From: Anaeramoeba flamelloides
Taxonomy: Eukaryota; Metamonada; Anaeramoebidae
Reading direction: 5' to 3'
Assembly (NCBI GenBank): GCA_027625915.1
Contig: JANTQA010000008.1
Location: 9,532,501 to 9,596,500, forward strand
Length of the DNA: 64,000 nt
Part shown: positions 48,940 through 59,410 of the stretch, one piece after another
How the letters are laid out: each line of letters begins with the position of its first letter
Numbering within the stretch: the stretch's first letter is position 1
The notes under the pieces: model-generated
Database searches by the model: none
The model's input: the letters and a program-made list of their open reading frames with translations, nothing else
Told to the model about the DNA's origin: nothing
Made by a program: the position numbers and the translations under genes

Positions 48940-51686
48940 TAGTTATATTTATTATTTGTCGTTTGATTATTATTATTATTATTAATTTAATTGTTAAAAA
49001 ATGTTAAAAGATATGAAAAAATGAAATATTATTTTTTAATTGTGATAAAAGTGAATAATTTTGAAAAATTTTGAAAATTAGAAATTAATAAACAGTATTT
49101 TATTTAATAATCAGTGAGTAATAATAAAAAAATAAGTTTATTTAGTAATTTTTTTTCAGCTTTGTTAAGAGAGTAAGTACATTTTTCATTTTTTAAGCGC
49201 CACCATTTATGTGAAACTGAATCCTTCAAATCATTTATTTAACCAAATATATTGATATTTTAATAAATACTGGAGTGGGATATATCTTAGTATAATATAT
49301 TTACATACCCCCCCCAAAATGGAACTCCAAAAAAAATGAAAAAATTGATCAAGAAAAAATAAATAAAAATCAATTATGTATTGATCTTATCTGTAAAATT
49401 TGATACATTTACTTATTCTTTATTTGGTTTGGTTTTTAATTCTTTATGGAAATAATTTTGTTAGTGAAATTTTTGAGAAACAAATTACTTTTTTCTTTTA
49501 AATCAATTTCTAAAATGAATTCAAAAATCCTCGTTTTCATTTAATTCATTTAATTCTAGTTTTATTTCAATAAAATACGGTATTTTTTGAATTATTCTTC
49601 TCGAGAAATGAAGATTTATTGGATGTATTTTTTTGATTTTATAATTATTTATTTTCCATTAAATTGAGAACTCAAAAAAATTCTGAATCTGATTGAAATT
49701 TGTTATTGAATTTCTGAATTATTTTGATTTGAATCTTTTGTAACTGTTTTTTGATTCCGAGAATTCAACCGCTTTACTTTAATTTTTGAAATCGGATTCT
49801 TTATTTTGGCTTGGTTTGATAAAAATATTTGAAAATTGAATTTTGAAAGCAAATTTGTAACAAAAGGTTATTTAAAATAAATAATAAATAGTAATGTGGC
49901 GAGAAATTCAAGGTAATAAATTGTTTTGATTCATACAAACTAAGAAGAAAAAGAAAAAAAATCTTCTTAAAAATAGGACTTTGATCGATTTTTTTTTTTC
50001 ATCATTCTTAATTTCAACAAATCTATTTGGAAAGGTGATCTTTCGTGTTTGGTCTTCTAAAAGAAAAGATTTGTTTCGAAGACACACCCTTTTGGATCAA
50101 TTTTTTTTTGCTTTACTGTTTGATTAATTTCATTCTTTGGTATAAACACGTCTCAAGATTTAAAACCTAATTTAATCAAACCAAAAATTTTATCATTAAA
50201 AAAAATTTTCAAAAAATTGAAAAATGAAAGATTCAACTCTGAATTAATTTGGGTTCGCTTTCTTTTCACAAATAGAACAGCGGATGGTATTTTGGTTTCA
50301 AAGTTTCAATATCTGTCTGACACTCAAAAAATATTTTTCAGTAAGGATTTTCACAATTAAAATTTTTCAAAATGGTGAAATGTACTTAATTCTTTAATGG
50401 TTATACTAAAGTTACTAATTAAAAACGTGTGGAACCTTCTTTGCTGATCCATTTTTTTTCTCCAACTGTAATCTAACTTGGTTGATCCAGAAAAAATTCA
50501 CTCTATTTTTTGAGATAAATTTTGCAATTTGATCCTTCATTTAAAGAATTTATTTTTAAATAATAGAACTTTAAGAAATCAAATATCCTGAAGAATATTA
50601 ATTTATTGATTTTTTTTCATAATATAGAATTTTTTTATATTATTTATAAATTTCAATTTATTTAAAAGAGAATTAAGATATCATTTGAACAAAACACAAA
50701 GATCGATCGATTAATGGTGATATTTGTTTATTCAAATTCCTCTTCCTTGTTATCCTTAATTTCCAGAGAATTAATTAAAAAGAAATTTTATACTTGATTA
50801 TTCATTCATTATTTTTCTGATTTCTGTTTCAATTTTTATTATTTTTAGAGTTCTCAAAAATTCAATTTTTGGAATTATAAAAAAATTAAAAATTGAAATC
50901 AAAAAGTTAAAATAATTACAATGTAATTGATTTTATCAACATTTTCTACTTGTGAAGACACCATTTAGAATTATATATTTCATAAAAAAACAAAAATTAT
51001 TTGATTTTGATTACCTATGGAATTCAAAAAGAATTCTGTACTTGGTACCAAAACTCAGTTCTTAAAAATAAAAAGAATTTTTTAATTCGATATTTTTGGA
51101 GACATGGTTATTTTCTGTTAAGGAACAAACACAAAAACATCAGGAATTCTCAAAAAAAGATGTCTTAAAACTAAAAACATAAAAAAAAAACAACTCAAAT
51201 ATATATTTTTGAGTAATATTAAATTCTTTCAAATAATTTTTAAAAAAACTATTTGTTAATTAATAAATTTTGAGAATTATGCATACTCGTTCAAAAACCC
51301 AAATTATAACAAGAAATAAGTTGAGGCTTAATCCTTGGGAATGAAAAAAGACTTGGTTAATTCTATGGAGTCAAAAAAAGAAATATTTTTGATTTTTTTG
51401 AAAAATGAATCCTTGAATGTATACTCTGATTATTTTTAGTATTTCTCGTATAAACTCATAAAAAAAAAAAAAAAAAGAAAAGGCATCATACAGAGTCTTT
51501 TTACATAAATTGTTTCTCAAAGAAATCATTTCCCAAAAAAAAAACAATAAAATTTAATTTAAAATTGATTATTCTTAAAGTTGCAAAAATTGAAAATATA
51601 AATGTCTTGTGTGGTAATTATTGAAATGGGGTTTATAAAATTAATATTTCGTTTTTAAAAATTTATTTCATTAATTAATAATGGTG

Positions 51687-51727
<41 letters not shown>

Positions 51728-54400
51728 TTTAAACTTGTTTTTCTGAATTATTTTGAATAAATTTATATTTATATAGTTTCTTTTTCTTTTTTAATTTTTT
51801 TGCTTCTTCTTTTTAAACATAAAGATAATTTGGTATATCTTTTCATCTTTAATTTTGGAATCTATGATTTTACACCTAAATTACCTTAAAAGAAATATAT
51901 GTAAAAGGATATCTAAAGGGAAATTTACATTTCTTCAATAATAATAAAATTACCAAGTTTTTGTTATTTTTTGATTTATCTTTTTTGAGTTTCCTCTTTT
52001 TTTTTTCATTAAAAAATGAATTATTATAATTTTTTTGTTTTTTTTTAATTTAAAACAAGAAGAAGAAAAATAATCAACTGTTGTGGTTCTACTTTAGTAA
52101 AAAACATTGAAAAATAGAAATAAGGTAGAAATTTAACTTCTTCTTGTATACAATTATACTGAGATTAACTTCTACACATTACGGTAATAATTACGAGTAT
52201 TGGGATCAATTTCTAACAAGTAAGGTAATAATGTCTTGTACCGGGATCAACTTCTGCCAAGTACAGTATTACGCAAAACAGGTGGTATTATGGTAGTGAT
52301 TTCGAAAATTTTGACATACAGAAATGAAATACCCAACAACCCATTAAACGCATGGAGTACAAACCAAAACCTTTGATTCAAGTTTATCCTTTTATTTCTA
52401 TTTTTTAATCTTTTTTATTTCTTTTTTTTTATTTCAGAAAACTAAATTGAGTTTAAAATACTTCTAATGACTGTAATTAAAAGATTCTTTTGACTACTCT
52501 TTGAATTAGGAGTCACAAATTTAGTCACTTCAAAACTCTCTCTTTAACAGATTAAGATCCGTTGGGCACTTAACCCTTACCAATAAAGCCCAATCTCTTT
52601 CTTTATTACTTTTATTTTTCTTTTTTTTGTCTTTGTTTAACAATAATTCTTTTTATTTTTTTAAAAGAAAAGTTATTTCATATGAGTTATAATCTTTCCT
52701 ACATTATTACTAGGATAAAAAACTCTAAAGTTAGAATTCCAGACAGTGCCGTCAAGTGCCTAGCTTTTCCAAAATTCAAAACAATAGAGAAAAATCAAAG
52801 ATTTTACTCAATTCTTTTAAATTCTGGAAAAGCTAACGGCGGTTTTTTTTAATTTGGTTGAATTAACTGTCTTCAATAATAAAAAAAAAATAATAATCTA
52901 TTGAGTTTTTAAAATAGCAAATAACTTTTTTTTTTTTTTTTTTTTGTTTTTTTTGATTATTATCAAAGAAGGGTTTTCCTTTGAGAGAAACATTGCTGGA
53001 TACAGAGGGTTTTTTTTTATCTAAAAATTTTTTTTTTGAAAAGTTGTTTTTTAATTCTGTAAATTAAATAAAATTAACATTGGATTTTCCAAAATTTAAA
53101 AGATTGTAACAAAACCTTTGATTGTACTCATTTTTTTTGGATTCTAAAAAATTGCGATTAACTTTTCAAGACATTTAATTTTTATTGAGAAAATTTCTCA
53201 ATTTCTGAAATAAAAATTAAAACATTAAAAATACCTGGTATTCTACAACACTATTGAGCACTCCTGATATTCTTTCTACCATTAAAATTTTGAACAGAAA
53301 ATTAATAGCAATTTTTGAAACTAAAATAGATCTTAAAAAAAACCCAATGGTCAAATATTGGGAAAGTATTTACCATAAAGAAATATAATTGAAAAATATT
53401 TCATTATATTCTTTCGGTTTAATATAGAAGATTATTTTCAATATTTCGATAAAATTTGAAAAAAAGTATTTACAAATTATTATAAAGATAAACTGCTTTT
53501 ATATTCCAAATTGCTCTTATTAATGGAACTCTATGCTTTGCAAGGTCATCTAATAACCTAAATCCTGTTTCTAAGGATCTTTTTGGGAGGATCTTTGCAA
53601 TTTCTGAAATAGGTTCGCTTCCACGTAATCTAATTATCGAACTTAAATCATTTTTTTTTTGAAATTTTAAATCTGGATAACAAAACACAGGCTGGCTGCG
53701 TTTTAATTCGTCTTCTCGTAATTTTTTCTCTCTTAATTCTATAATTAATGGAATATAATTTAAATAATAATAATAAATAAGGATTAAATTTAACTTTTAT
53801 GAGGCAAACATAAATTGAGTTTTGTGATTGAAAAAAAAAAAAAAATTAAAAATTAATAAATTAAAAATATCAATAAATTTGGCAGTTGATCATTTTGTTT
53901 GTGACCTTCTTTCTTTGTGTTATCTTTTTTTTTTTTTTTTAAATTTGTTTATGGCTCATTTTATTTTTTTATAATGGTACTGTTAAATTCCAACTAAATA
54001 AATTTAATTTTATCTCAAAAGTTTAATAAGGAATAGACAATTTAATATGAGACAGTTTTGATTTTTGATTGACTTGGAAAGATCTTTATATTATTTTTTC
54101 AACTCATTTTCAAGAAACGGGATTTTTGAAATTAAAAGTAAACTTTTTCAGTTATTAATTGAAAAATGACAGTCTATTTATAAAGAATGTATTCTTTAAA
54201 ATTAAGTAATTGATCATATTAATTCAAGGAATTATTAAAATTCAATATTTAATTTATTTTTTTTATTCATCATTAAAGGTAACAAATAAGACTAACCTAA
54301 AATTCAAAATTTGACTCAACATGCTATCAGGAGAAAAGATCTCAAATCCAAATGATTTTGGATCATATAGCTGCTCAGGTTCATCTCGGTTCCAATAATT
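39234..54400 (-). CDS. MED12: Mediator complex subunit 12 (MED12/Srb8), five exons seen, N terminus incomplete
   Basis: MED12 activates CDK8-cyclin C within the Mediator kinase module, controlling RNA polymerase II transcription. Exons 54400-54297, 53731-53474, 48899-47280, 45050-44819 and 41528-39234 join in frame to 1502 aa plus stop. The Med12 domain is clear: GSEPISEIAKILPKRS followed by HRVPLIRAIWNIKAVYL, then after splicing NEEWTKILIRYMFELL. Plant MED12 has the same order, with VPLLRATWFIKVTYL followed by a WTK block. FTVCEWATTLHRDFLY matches the LCEWAV domain. The third exon carries an Asn/Ser/Thr-rich insert and the last an Asn/Thr-Gly linker. The protein ends in a basic tail. The join between the first two exons needs acceptor TTAAG at 53732; an alternative acceptor lies seven bases upstream. 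The start codon must lie beyond 54400. Introns are 565, 4574, 2229 and 3290 nt. Confidence 0.88.
41529..44818 (-). other. MED12 intron carrying the TIR element
   Basis: This 3290-nt intron contains a TA microsatellite at its 3' end (41535-41556), a block shared with 27.0-28.9 kb (41790-42450 and 43965-44400), and the second 1.5-kb TIR element between the two halves of that block. No nested host gene is seen. Confidence 0.8.
42452..43964. mobile_element. 1.5-kb TIR element, copy 2
   Basis: The termini are the same as in copy 1: ATATATCCCTTAGCACCCC on the left (42453-42471) and GGGGTGCTAAGGGATATAT on the right (43945-43963). The length agrees within a few bases. On the minus strand, 43430-43345 reads QFFQQEFFSILNDLANSS and 43300-43150 reads INNIVELETIYQNLFNKIW, both also present in copy 1 with mostly silent or conservative changes. 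A TA run of about 40 bases adjoins the right end. It lies in a MED12 intron, antisense to nothing recognised. Confidence 0.82.
45395..45525. repeat. Dispersed repeat shared in inverse with 13.37-13.50 kb
   Basis: This is the reverse complement of the 13.4-kb copy, with CAGCCAAAAATGAAAAA and ATCAACCAAACTTAG as the best conserved parts. Confidence 0.6.
46055..46500. repeat. Modular palindrome array, copy B
   Basis: The conserved linker GCCGTCAAGTACTGTAGAGT precedes a hairpin made of AGCTTTTCCAGAATTCAAAA (46110-46129) and its complement near 46166-46185. A second hairpin of TTTTTAATTTTAGAAACG type follows, then TTCTTGAGGTTTTCTGTTTT. A further hairpin, TCCAGAATTCAAAAGAAT with its partial complement, ends the array. 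Confidence 0.75.
48890..50400. repeat. MED12 intron segment duplicated at 31.2-33.2 kb
   Basis: This is the partner of the block at 31190-33204. It lacks the 600-base extra stretch and the TTAA foldback element, and so shows the likely state before those insertions. Homology starts at the last bases of the MED12 exon. Confidence 0.75.
52161..52285. repeat. 41-bp tandem repeat, three diverged units
   Basis: Units start at 52161, 52202 and 52243. Each opens with GAGATTAACTTCT or GGGATCAANTTCT and continues with a variant of AAGTAAGGTAATAAT. They lie within a MED12 intron. Confidence 0.6.
52430..52640 (+). repeat. LINE-associated repeat fragment in MED12 intron
   Basis: AGAAAACTAAATTGAGTTT through CTCTCTTTAACAGATTAAG closely matches 54.53-54.65 kb. 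The continuation CACTTAACCCTTACCAATAA matches the complement of 37.98-38.01 kb. Confidence 0.65.
52740..52860. repeat. Modular palindrome, single hairpin copy
   Basis: It reads GTGCCGTCAAGTGCCTAGCT, then a hairpin of arms AGCTTTTCCAAAATTCAAAA and TTTTAAATTCTGGAAAAGCT, then AACGGCGGTTTTTTTTAATT. It is a minimal single-module version of the larger arrays. Confidence 0.75.
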
Positions 54401-54529
54401 CTAAAGAATTTTTATCTCTGTTTTTAATTTTTTTAAATTTTTCTTAGCTATTCCTTCAAAAGTTTAGTTTTTATTTATTCATTTTTTTTTTTTTTTCATC
54501 AACTCTTTATTTCGGCTTTATCTTTTTTT

Positions 54530-55020
54530 TAGAAAACTAAATTAGGTTTAAAATGATTCTAATGACTGTGATTAAAAGATTCTTTTGACTACTCTTTGAA
54601 TCATAAGTTACGAATTTAGTCACTTCAAAATTCCCTCTTTACCAGATAAAGTACTTTCACTCGTAATCCATAATAATAAACCTAAAATTCTCAATTTTTG
54701 ACAGTTAAAACAGTGAAAAAAATCATAGTTTACAATTTCATTGTAATTTGGAATAGTTTTGATTTTTAAAAAATATCTAAATCATTTTTTCATCTTTTAT
54801 GTTTTTTTGTTTTCATTTCATTTTTTTGAATTACTTAAATAGTTTACCGTGAGATTGCAATATTTTTTTCAACAATTGATATTATGTTAAAGTTGAGTTC
54901 TTCAAAACAGAAAAACTCAAATAAAATTAGTTGATGATATATGGACATTTGATCGATCAACAATTGTTGGTGAAATTTCAAAAAATTTAACTAATACATT
55001 TTTTGTTCAGCTCGTTTCAT
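54530..55020 (+). repeat. LINE-associated repeat upstream of the RT remnant
   Basis: Blocks at 54530-54655, 54740-54830 and 54880-55000 match 52.43-52.56, the complement of 38.63-38.70, and 25.20-25.27 kb, respectively. They precede the reverse transcriptase remnant and were probably part of the same or a nested element. Confidence 0.6.
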
Positions 55021-55139
55021 TATTTTGGACATACCAATTTTTATTTTTGAGTTTTATATTTTTTTCTTTTATTTGGGTTAAAATGATTACTTATTAAAAC
55101 ACAAATGCCGGGTTACTTAAACATGATTTTATATTAAGT

Positions 55140-56035
55140 TTGAAAAAATACAATAAATTGAGTTTAATTTTTGCCTATTTTTGATTTTAGGTTTGTCCAA
55201 ATTTTTGGAATGGGGTTTAGTGCAATCTATTAAAAAATTTATAAAAAATGAAACAATCAAAAATTGGCTCTTGAGATCTTATAAAAAAGAAGGAATTGGG
55301 GCTTATCAAGGGGATCCCTTATCACCAATTCTCTTCGCATTTATATCTCATTTTCTACTAGAAAAGTTAAAAAACTTTATCTGTTCATGTTCAAATGTAT
55401 GAGGATGATCTTATCCTCATTATGAAGGTGCCTTTAATCTCTTTAATAATTAATTTAGAAAGGATTTTTGAAATCATAAATAGATTCGGGGCAAACCCAC
55501 ATAATAAAAAAACTAAATATAAAAAAAAATTAAAAGATATTTTTTGATCTTTGGAATTTGGTTAGAAAAAAACACACATTTTGAATATAATTTCAAAAAA
55601 TTCGATAAGTCCTTGGAAACACTTAATCGATTGTTTCGATAAAAAAAACAAAATAATGGATTAAAATAGCTTCTTTCAAAGCTCTCATTTTAAGTCAACT
55701 TTATTATGGTCTTGAAATATTTGGTTTGACATTAAGTGATTTTGAAAGAATTGATAGATTTATAAATAAATCAGTTGCAAAATTTCTTACAAATTAATAT
55801 TCACTCACCGCGATTAATTGATAAAACTGAAGCAGAAATTTATTTCGCAAGATTAAAAGTTATATGAAAAATATAAATTGATAGAAGAATTAGATTTCGT
55901 AAATTTAAAAAAATTAAAATGGGTAGTAAATTTCCGAACGCTGGAAGATCAAAATATTAATTGGTATGCTGAAGAATTAAAATTATTAGATTTGGAATTT
56001 TAGTTTTTCGATTAACCAAATTGGAAAATTCCACT
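55140..56035 (+). mobile_element. Decayed LINE fragment with reverse transcriptase motifs
   Basis: An open stretch at 55181-55402 contains GAYQGDPLSPILFAF, the RT block that precedes the catalytic aspartates in LINE polymerases (RQGDPLSP type). The next motif, MYEDDLILIM, is the YxDD active site and lies in another frame at about 55395, so a frameshift separates the two. Further down, IKIASFKALILSQLYYGLEIF and FERIDRFINKSVAKFLT (about 55660-55795) resemble the segment after RT in non-LTR elements, again with stops nearby. Only the middle of the polymerase survives. There is no endonuclease, poly-A tail or target duplication. Confidence 0.75.
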
Positions 56036-56039
56036 ACTT

Positions 56040-56406
56040 CTCAAGTATAAATATGAATGTTGTAAAAAATAGAGTTAGTACAATTTTAGAGATAAATTTA
56101 GAGTTACATGTAATTACCCACAATTTGGTAATAGTAAACGAAAAATCCATTTATTAATAGACTAATAGTAATTTTAATTAAAAAAATCATTTGACAAATA
56201 CCAATTTTTTGTTTGAAAAATGATTTTTACAAAAATTGAAAGATTATTGTTCACCAAACGATTTTTAATTGAAATTATTATTAGTCTATTAATAATCAGA
56301 TATTATATTTACTATTACCAAATTTTAGGTAATTACACGGAACTCTTTATTGAACTCAAAAAGTGTAAAAACTCTATTTTTTACAATATTCATATTTACT
56401 CTTGTG
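56040..56406. mobile_element. Foldback MITE, about 367 bp, copy 2
   Basis: The arms TCAAGTATAAATATGAATG and CATATTTACTCTTGTG match copy 1 at 25480-25855. Both copies share GGTAATAGTAAA and its complement at the inner arm edge. It lies directly downstream of the LINE remnant. Confidence 0.78.
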
Positions 56407-56454
56407 TTGGAAAGTTCAAAAATATCTAAAAATTATAAAAATACAAAATTGAAA

Positions 56455-57335
56455 TTCCAAACAGTCATGTTTTCAAGTGTCATAGAGTATAGTAGAGTGC
56501 CGTCAAGTGCCTAGCTTTTCCGAAATTCAAAAGAATAGAGAAAAATCTTAGATTTTTCTCTATTCTTTTAAATTATGGAAAAGCTAACAGCGATTTTTTT
56601 TAATTTAAGAAATAAAAAGAAAATTTTTGAAATTTTCTTTTAATTTCTAAAATTAAAAAAAACCTAACGGCGATTTTCTTGAGATTTTCTGTTTTATTTG
56701 GAAATCTTTTGATTTTGCAAATAAACCAGAAATCTCAATAACACTTAATGGCAGTTTTTTTTTTTAATTCTTGTTTTTGTTATAAAATCTATTGATTTTC
56801 ATAAAAAACAAAAACTCAAGAAAAGCGAATGGCGGTTTTCCAGAATTCAAAAGATTAGAGGAAAATCTTAGATTTTGCTCAATTCTTTTAAATTCTGGAA
56901 AACCTTAAGCAAAAGTGCCGTAGAGCACCGTCAAGTGCCTATATTTTCCAAAATTCAAAAGAATAGAGAAAAATCTTTGATTTTGCTCAATTCTTTTAAA
57001 TTCTGAAAAAGCTAATGGTGTTTTTTTTTAATTTAAGAAATAAATAGAAAATTTTTGAAATTTTCTTTTTATTTCTCAAATTAAAAAAAAAAACAACGGC
57101 GGTTTTCTTGAGGTTTTATGTTTTATGATGAAATATATTGATTTTACAAATAAACAGAAAACTCAATAACACTCAATGGTGTTTTTTTTTTTAATTCTTG
57201 TTTTTGTTATAAAATCTATTGATTTTTTAAAAAAAAAAAAAAATTTTAAAAAGCTAACTACGGTTTCCAGAATTCAAAAGAATTGATTAAAATCTAAGAT
57301 TTTCCTTTATTCTATTAAATTCTGGAAAACCTAAC
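56455..57335. repeat. Modular palindrome array, copy C (largest)
   Basis: At least three cycles of the same module occur. Each has a linker like GTGCCGTCAAGTGCC, a hairpin built on TTTTCC.GAATTCAAAAGAAT, then AACGGCGG, a second hairpin built on TTTAAGAAATAAA.AGAAAATTT, then TTCTTGAGGTTTTCTGTTTT. Near 56513-56585 the first hairpin is about 35 bp per arm with almost no loop. It lies in the upstream region of MED12. Confidence 0.8.
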
Positions 57336-58830
57336 AACAAACTATGAGTGGAAAGTAATTTTCTTGCTTCAAGAATAAATAAATAGAATAATTCGAGCTT
57401 TTTTAAAATAGCTGTATGTTTAAGTTGTTAGACTTGTTTTTTATCGATAATTTTTAAAAAATGTAGTTTTCAGTTTTTTAAAATGGTGATGGTAATGTTG
57501 AATCCAACTAAAAATCATTTTTATATCCAACCAGTTTGAGAATTCTTAAAAATTCGCAATTTTAAATTCATGTTTTGTAGAAGAAAAGTGAATAGCACTT
57601 TTTTCAATTTTCAATTTTCTTTTCTTGATTTTGAATCTTCACAATCCAATTTCTAATTTCACAAATTAATTCCAGGGAGGATCATACTCCTTGTATTTTG
57701 AAATAGATATCCATAACAGATCAAAAGAAAATGTTGTATAAAAGTTTTATTGAATTGTTTTTAGAAAATTTAACTATTTTTTTTTTTCTCCAAAATACCA
57801 TAATAAATATGTAAACTGAGGAATACTCTCCATTTTTGTGGTCGTTCTTTTGGCTCGTGAAGATGAATTTTTTATGTTTAAATTCACTTTTTGGTAAAGT
57901 AATTTTAAAAAAGTGTGCTAAAAATGGTTTTTAATGTAAGTACTGTTCGTTGTAAAATAAAAAGATCGATATTTTCATTCAGAATTCCGAAAAAAATCAC
58001 ATTCCACGAATTCAAATAGATCACCAAAGTCCCCAATTCTCAAAGGGGAATTAATAATTTAAGCTTCTTTTACAGAATTAAAAAATGGAAATTTTACTTA
58101 TTTAAAAAATCTGCTTTTGGAAAACTGAATGAAAATTTTGATTAATTTATTTCGCAACAAATAGTAATGAGCAATAGGCAAACTGAAATTTATTGACTGT
58201 TTATTAGGTACTTTTGAAAACTTTTTTGTCGTACTTTTAAAATTATGAAAATTGTATTTGTGTTTTTGAGTGAAAAAAAAAAACTTATTTTACTCTATTT
58301 GTGACATCACGAATTTGGAATTGTTACATTTGAAATTAAAAACTTCCCTCCATCCAAACACAAATCGATCAAATGTACTTTCGGGTATGATAATGGTAAT
58401 ATTTTTTTTTTCCTTTTGAAGTTACTAGACTTTATACTGTTATTTTCCAATTAATAAATGAAAATTTTTATTTCGTTTTCCGAAATGAATATTAATTATT
58501 ACTGCTACAATCAAATTACCAGAGTAAAAATTTTGTCTTAGAGTGAACTCAGGAAGTTTAATTTATTGTATAAAAATATCATTTCTACAAGAAGTTGTAA
58601 AGATTTTTGTTTTTTCTTCAACTAATAAAATAGAAAAATATTTTGCGATGTGAACTAAAAATTTTCATTTTTTAATTGGAAAATAATAGTATTAGGAAAG
58701 TGGTTGAAAAATGATTGTAAAAAAATGGTTTGAAATATTTGAAGTTTTCATTTGAGTTCGTATGTGGACATTCTTTTTTAATTTTTGAAATGAAATGTTT
58801 TTTCTTTTTGGTTTGTCCAAAATTTTTTGA
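57336..58830. other. Intergenic with third dispersed repeat member
   Basis: No gene is supported. Positions 57940-58340 hold the third member of the repeat also found at 14.0 and 36.4 kb. The rest is AT-rich. Confidence 0.45.
57940..58340. repeat. Dispersed repeat, member 3 of 3
   Basis: It contains TTGTAAAATAAAAAGATCGA, ATCACCAAAGTCCCCAATTC, TTAATAATTTAAGC and GCAACAAATAGTA in the same order as at 36.4 kb. Confidence 0.6.
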
Positions 58831-59410
58831 TCAAAAAACACAAACAATAGTTTTTGCAGTAGGTTGGTAATAATAATAGACATCTAATTTTCATGAAAAT
58901 GATCAAAAGACTCTATAAAATAGATGTTGAAAAAAAGATCGTTAACAATTATTACACATCAATTTATTTCAAGATATTGAAGAAAAAGAAAAAGAAAAAG
59001 AGAAAGGAAAAGAGAAAGGAAAAGGAATAAAAATAGTCTTTCAAACCAGTTTTTAGTTGTTGTATTTTTCTTGTTCCTTCTTTTACTTTTTTTTCAAGCA
59101 AGCCTGTTTGGATACGGGCTGTTTGATAGGGTCTGAAGTTATTGATAGGACACATGGGGTTTTTTCTATGAAAATTTTCAGGCCTTTCTTCAATACATCC
59201 TTTTTTTAAAGGAAAGAAATCAGGGACACCAATTCCTTTGCTTTTGTTTAAAGCAGGTTGGTTTGTAGGTTCTTCTAATTTGTATGGTTCAAGTGAATCT
59301 AAATATCCTCCAACTCGTGTAGGAGATTTTACATTATAAAGTGGTGATGAAATATTCCGAATTTGGTTTTGTGGGGAGATAGGAGAATAAGGGATTTTAT
59401 TCATAAACAA
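58831..59410 (-). CDS. Unrecognised small protein, probably two exons
   Basis: The first exon (59410-59047) has clear coding character, with mixed codons, Pro/Gly/Cys residues and little homopolymer. It begins MFMNKIPYSPISPQNQ, continues with GIGVPDFFPLKKGCIEERPE and FHRKNPMCPINNFRPYQTA, and ends in a basic helix LLEKKVKEGTRKIQQLKTG. Left unspliced, the frame runs into an implausible Phe-rich tail (148 aa). A donor GTTTGA at 59046, like the GTTTCA donor in PFDN6, and an acceptor ATTAG at 58884 would give a 163-nt intron and the ending DVYYYYQPTAKTIVCVF, for 138 aa in total. That join is inference. I see no signal peptide, membrane segment or known domain. The N-terminal Pro/Asn-rich part looks disordered. 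Confidence 0.5.

Larger units (their letters stand above)
48900..53473 (-). other. MED12 intron, 4.6 kb, repeat-filled
   Basis: The intron joins codon TT|C in phase 2. A 30-base T run (minus-strand A run) lies just inside its acceptor, at 48909-48938. It holds the block shared with 31.2-33.2 kb (48900-50400), a TA microsatellite (51691-51724), a 41-bp tandem repeat (52161-52285), a LINE-associated fragment (52430-52640) and a palindrome pair (52740-52860). Confidence 0.8.
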
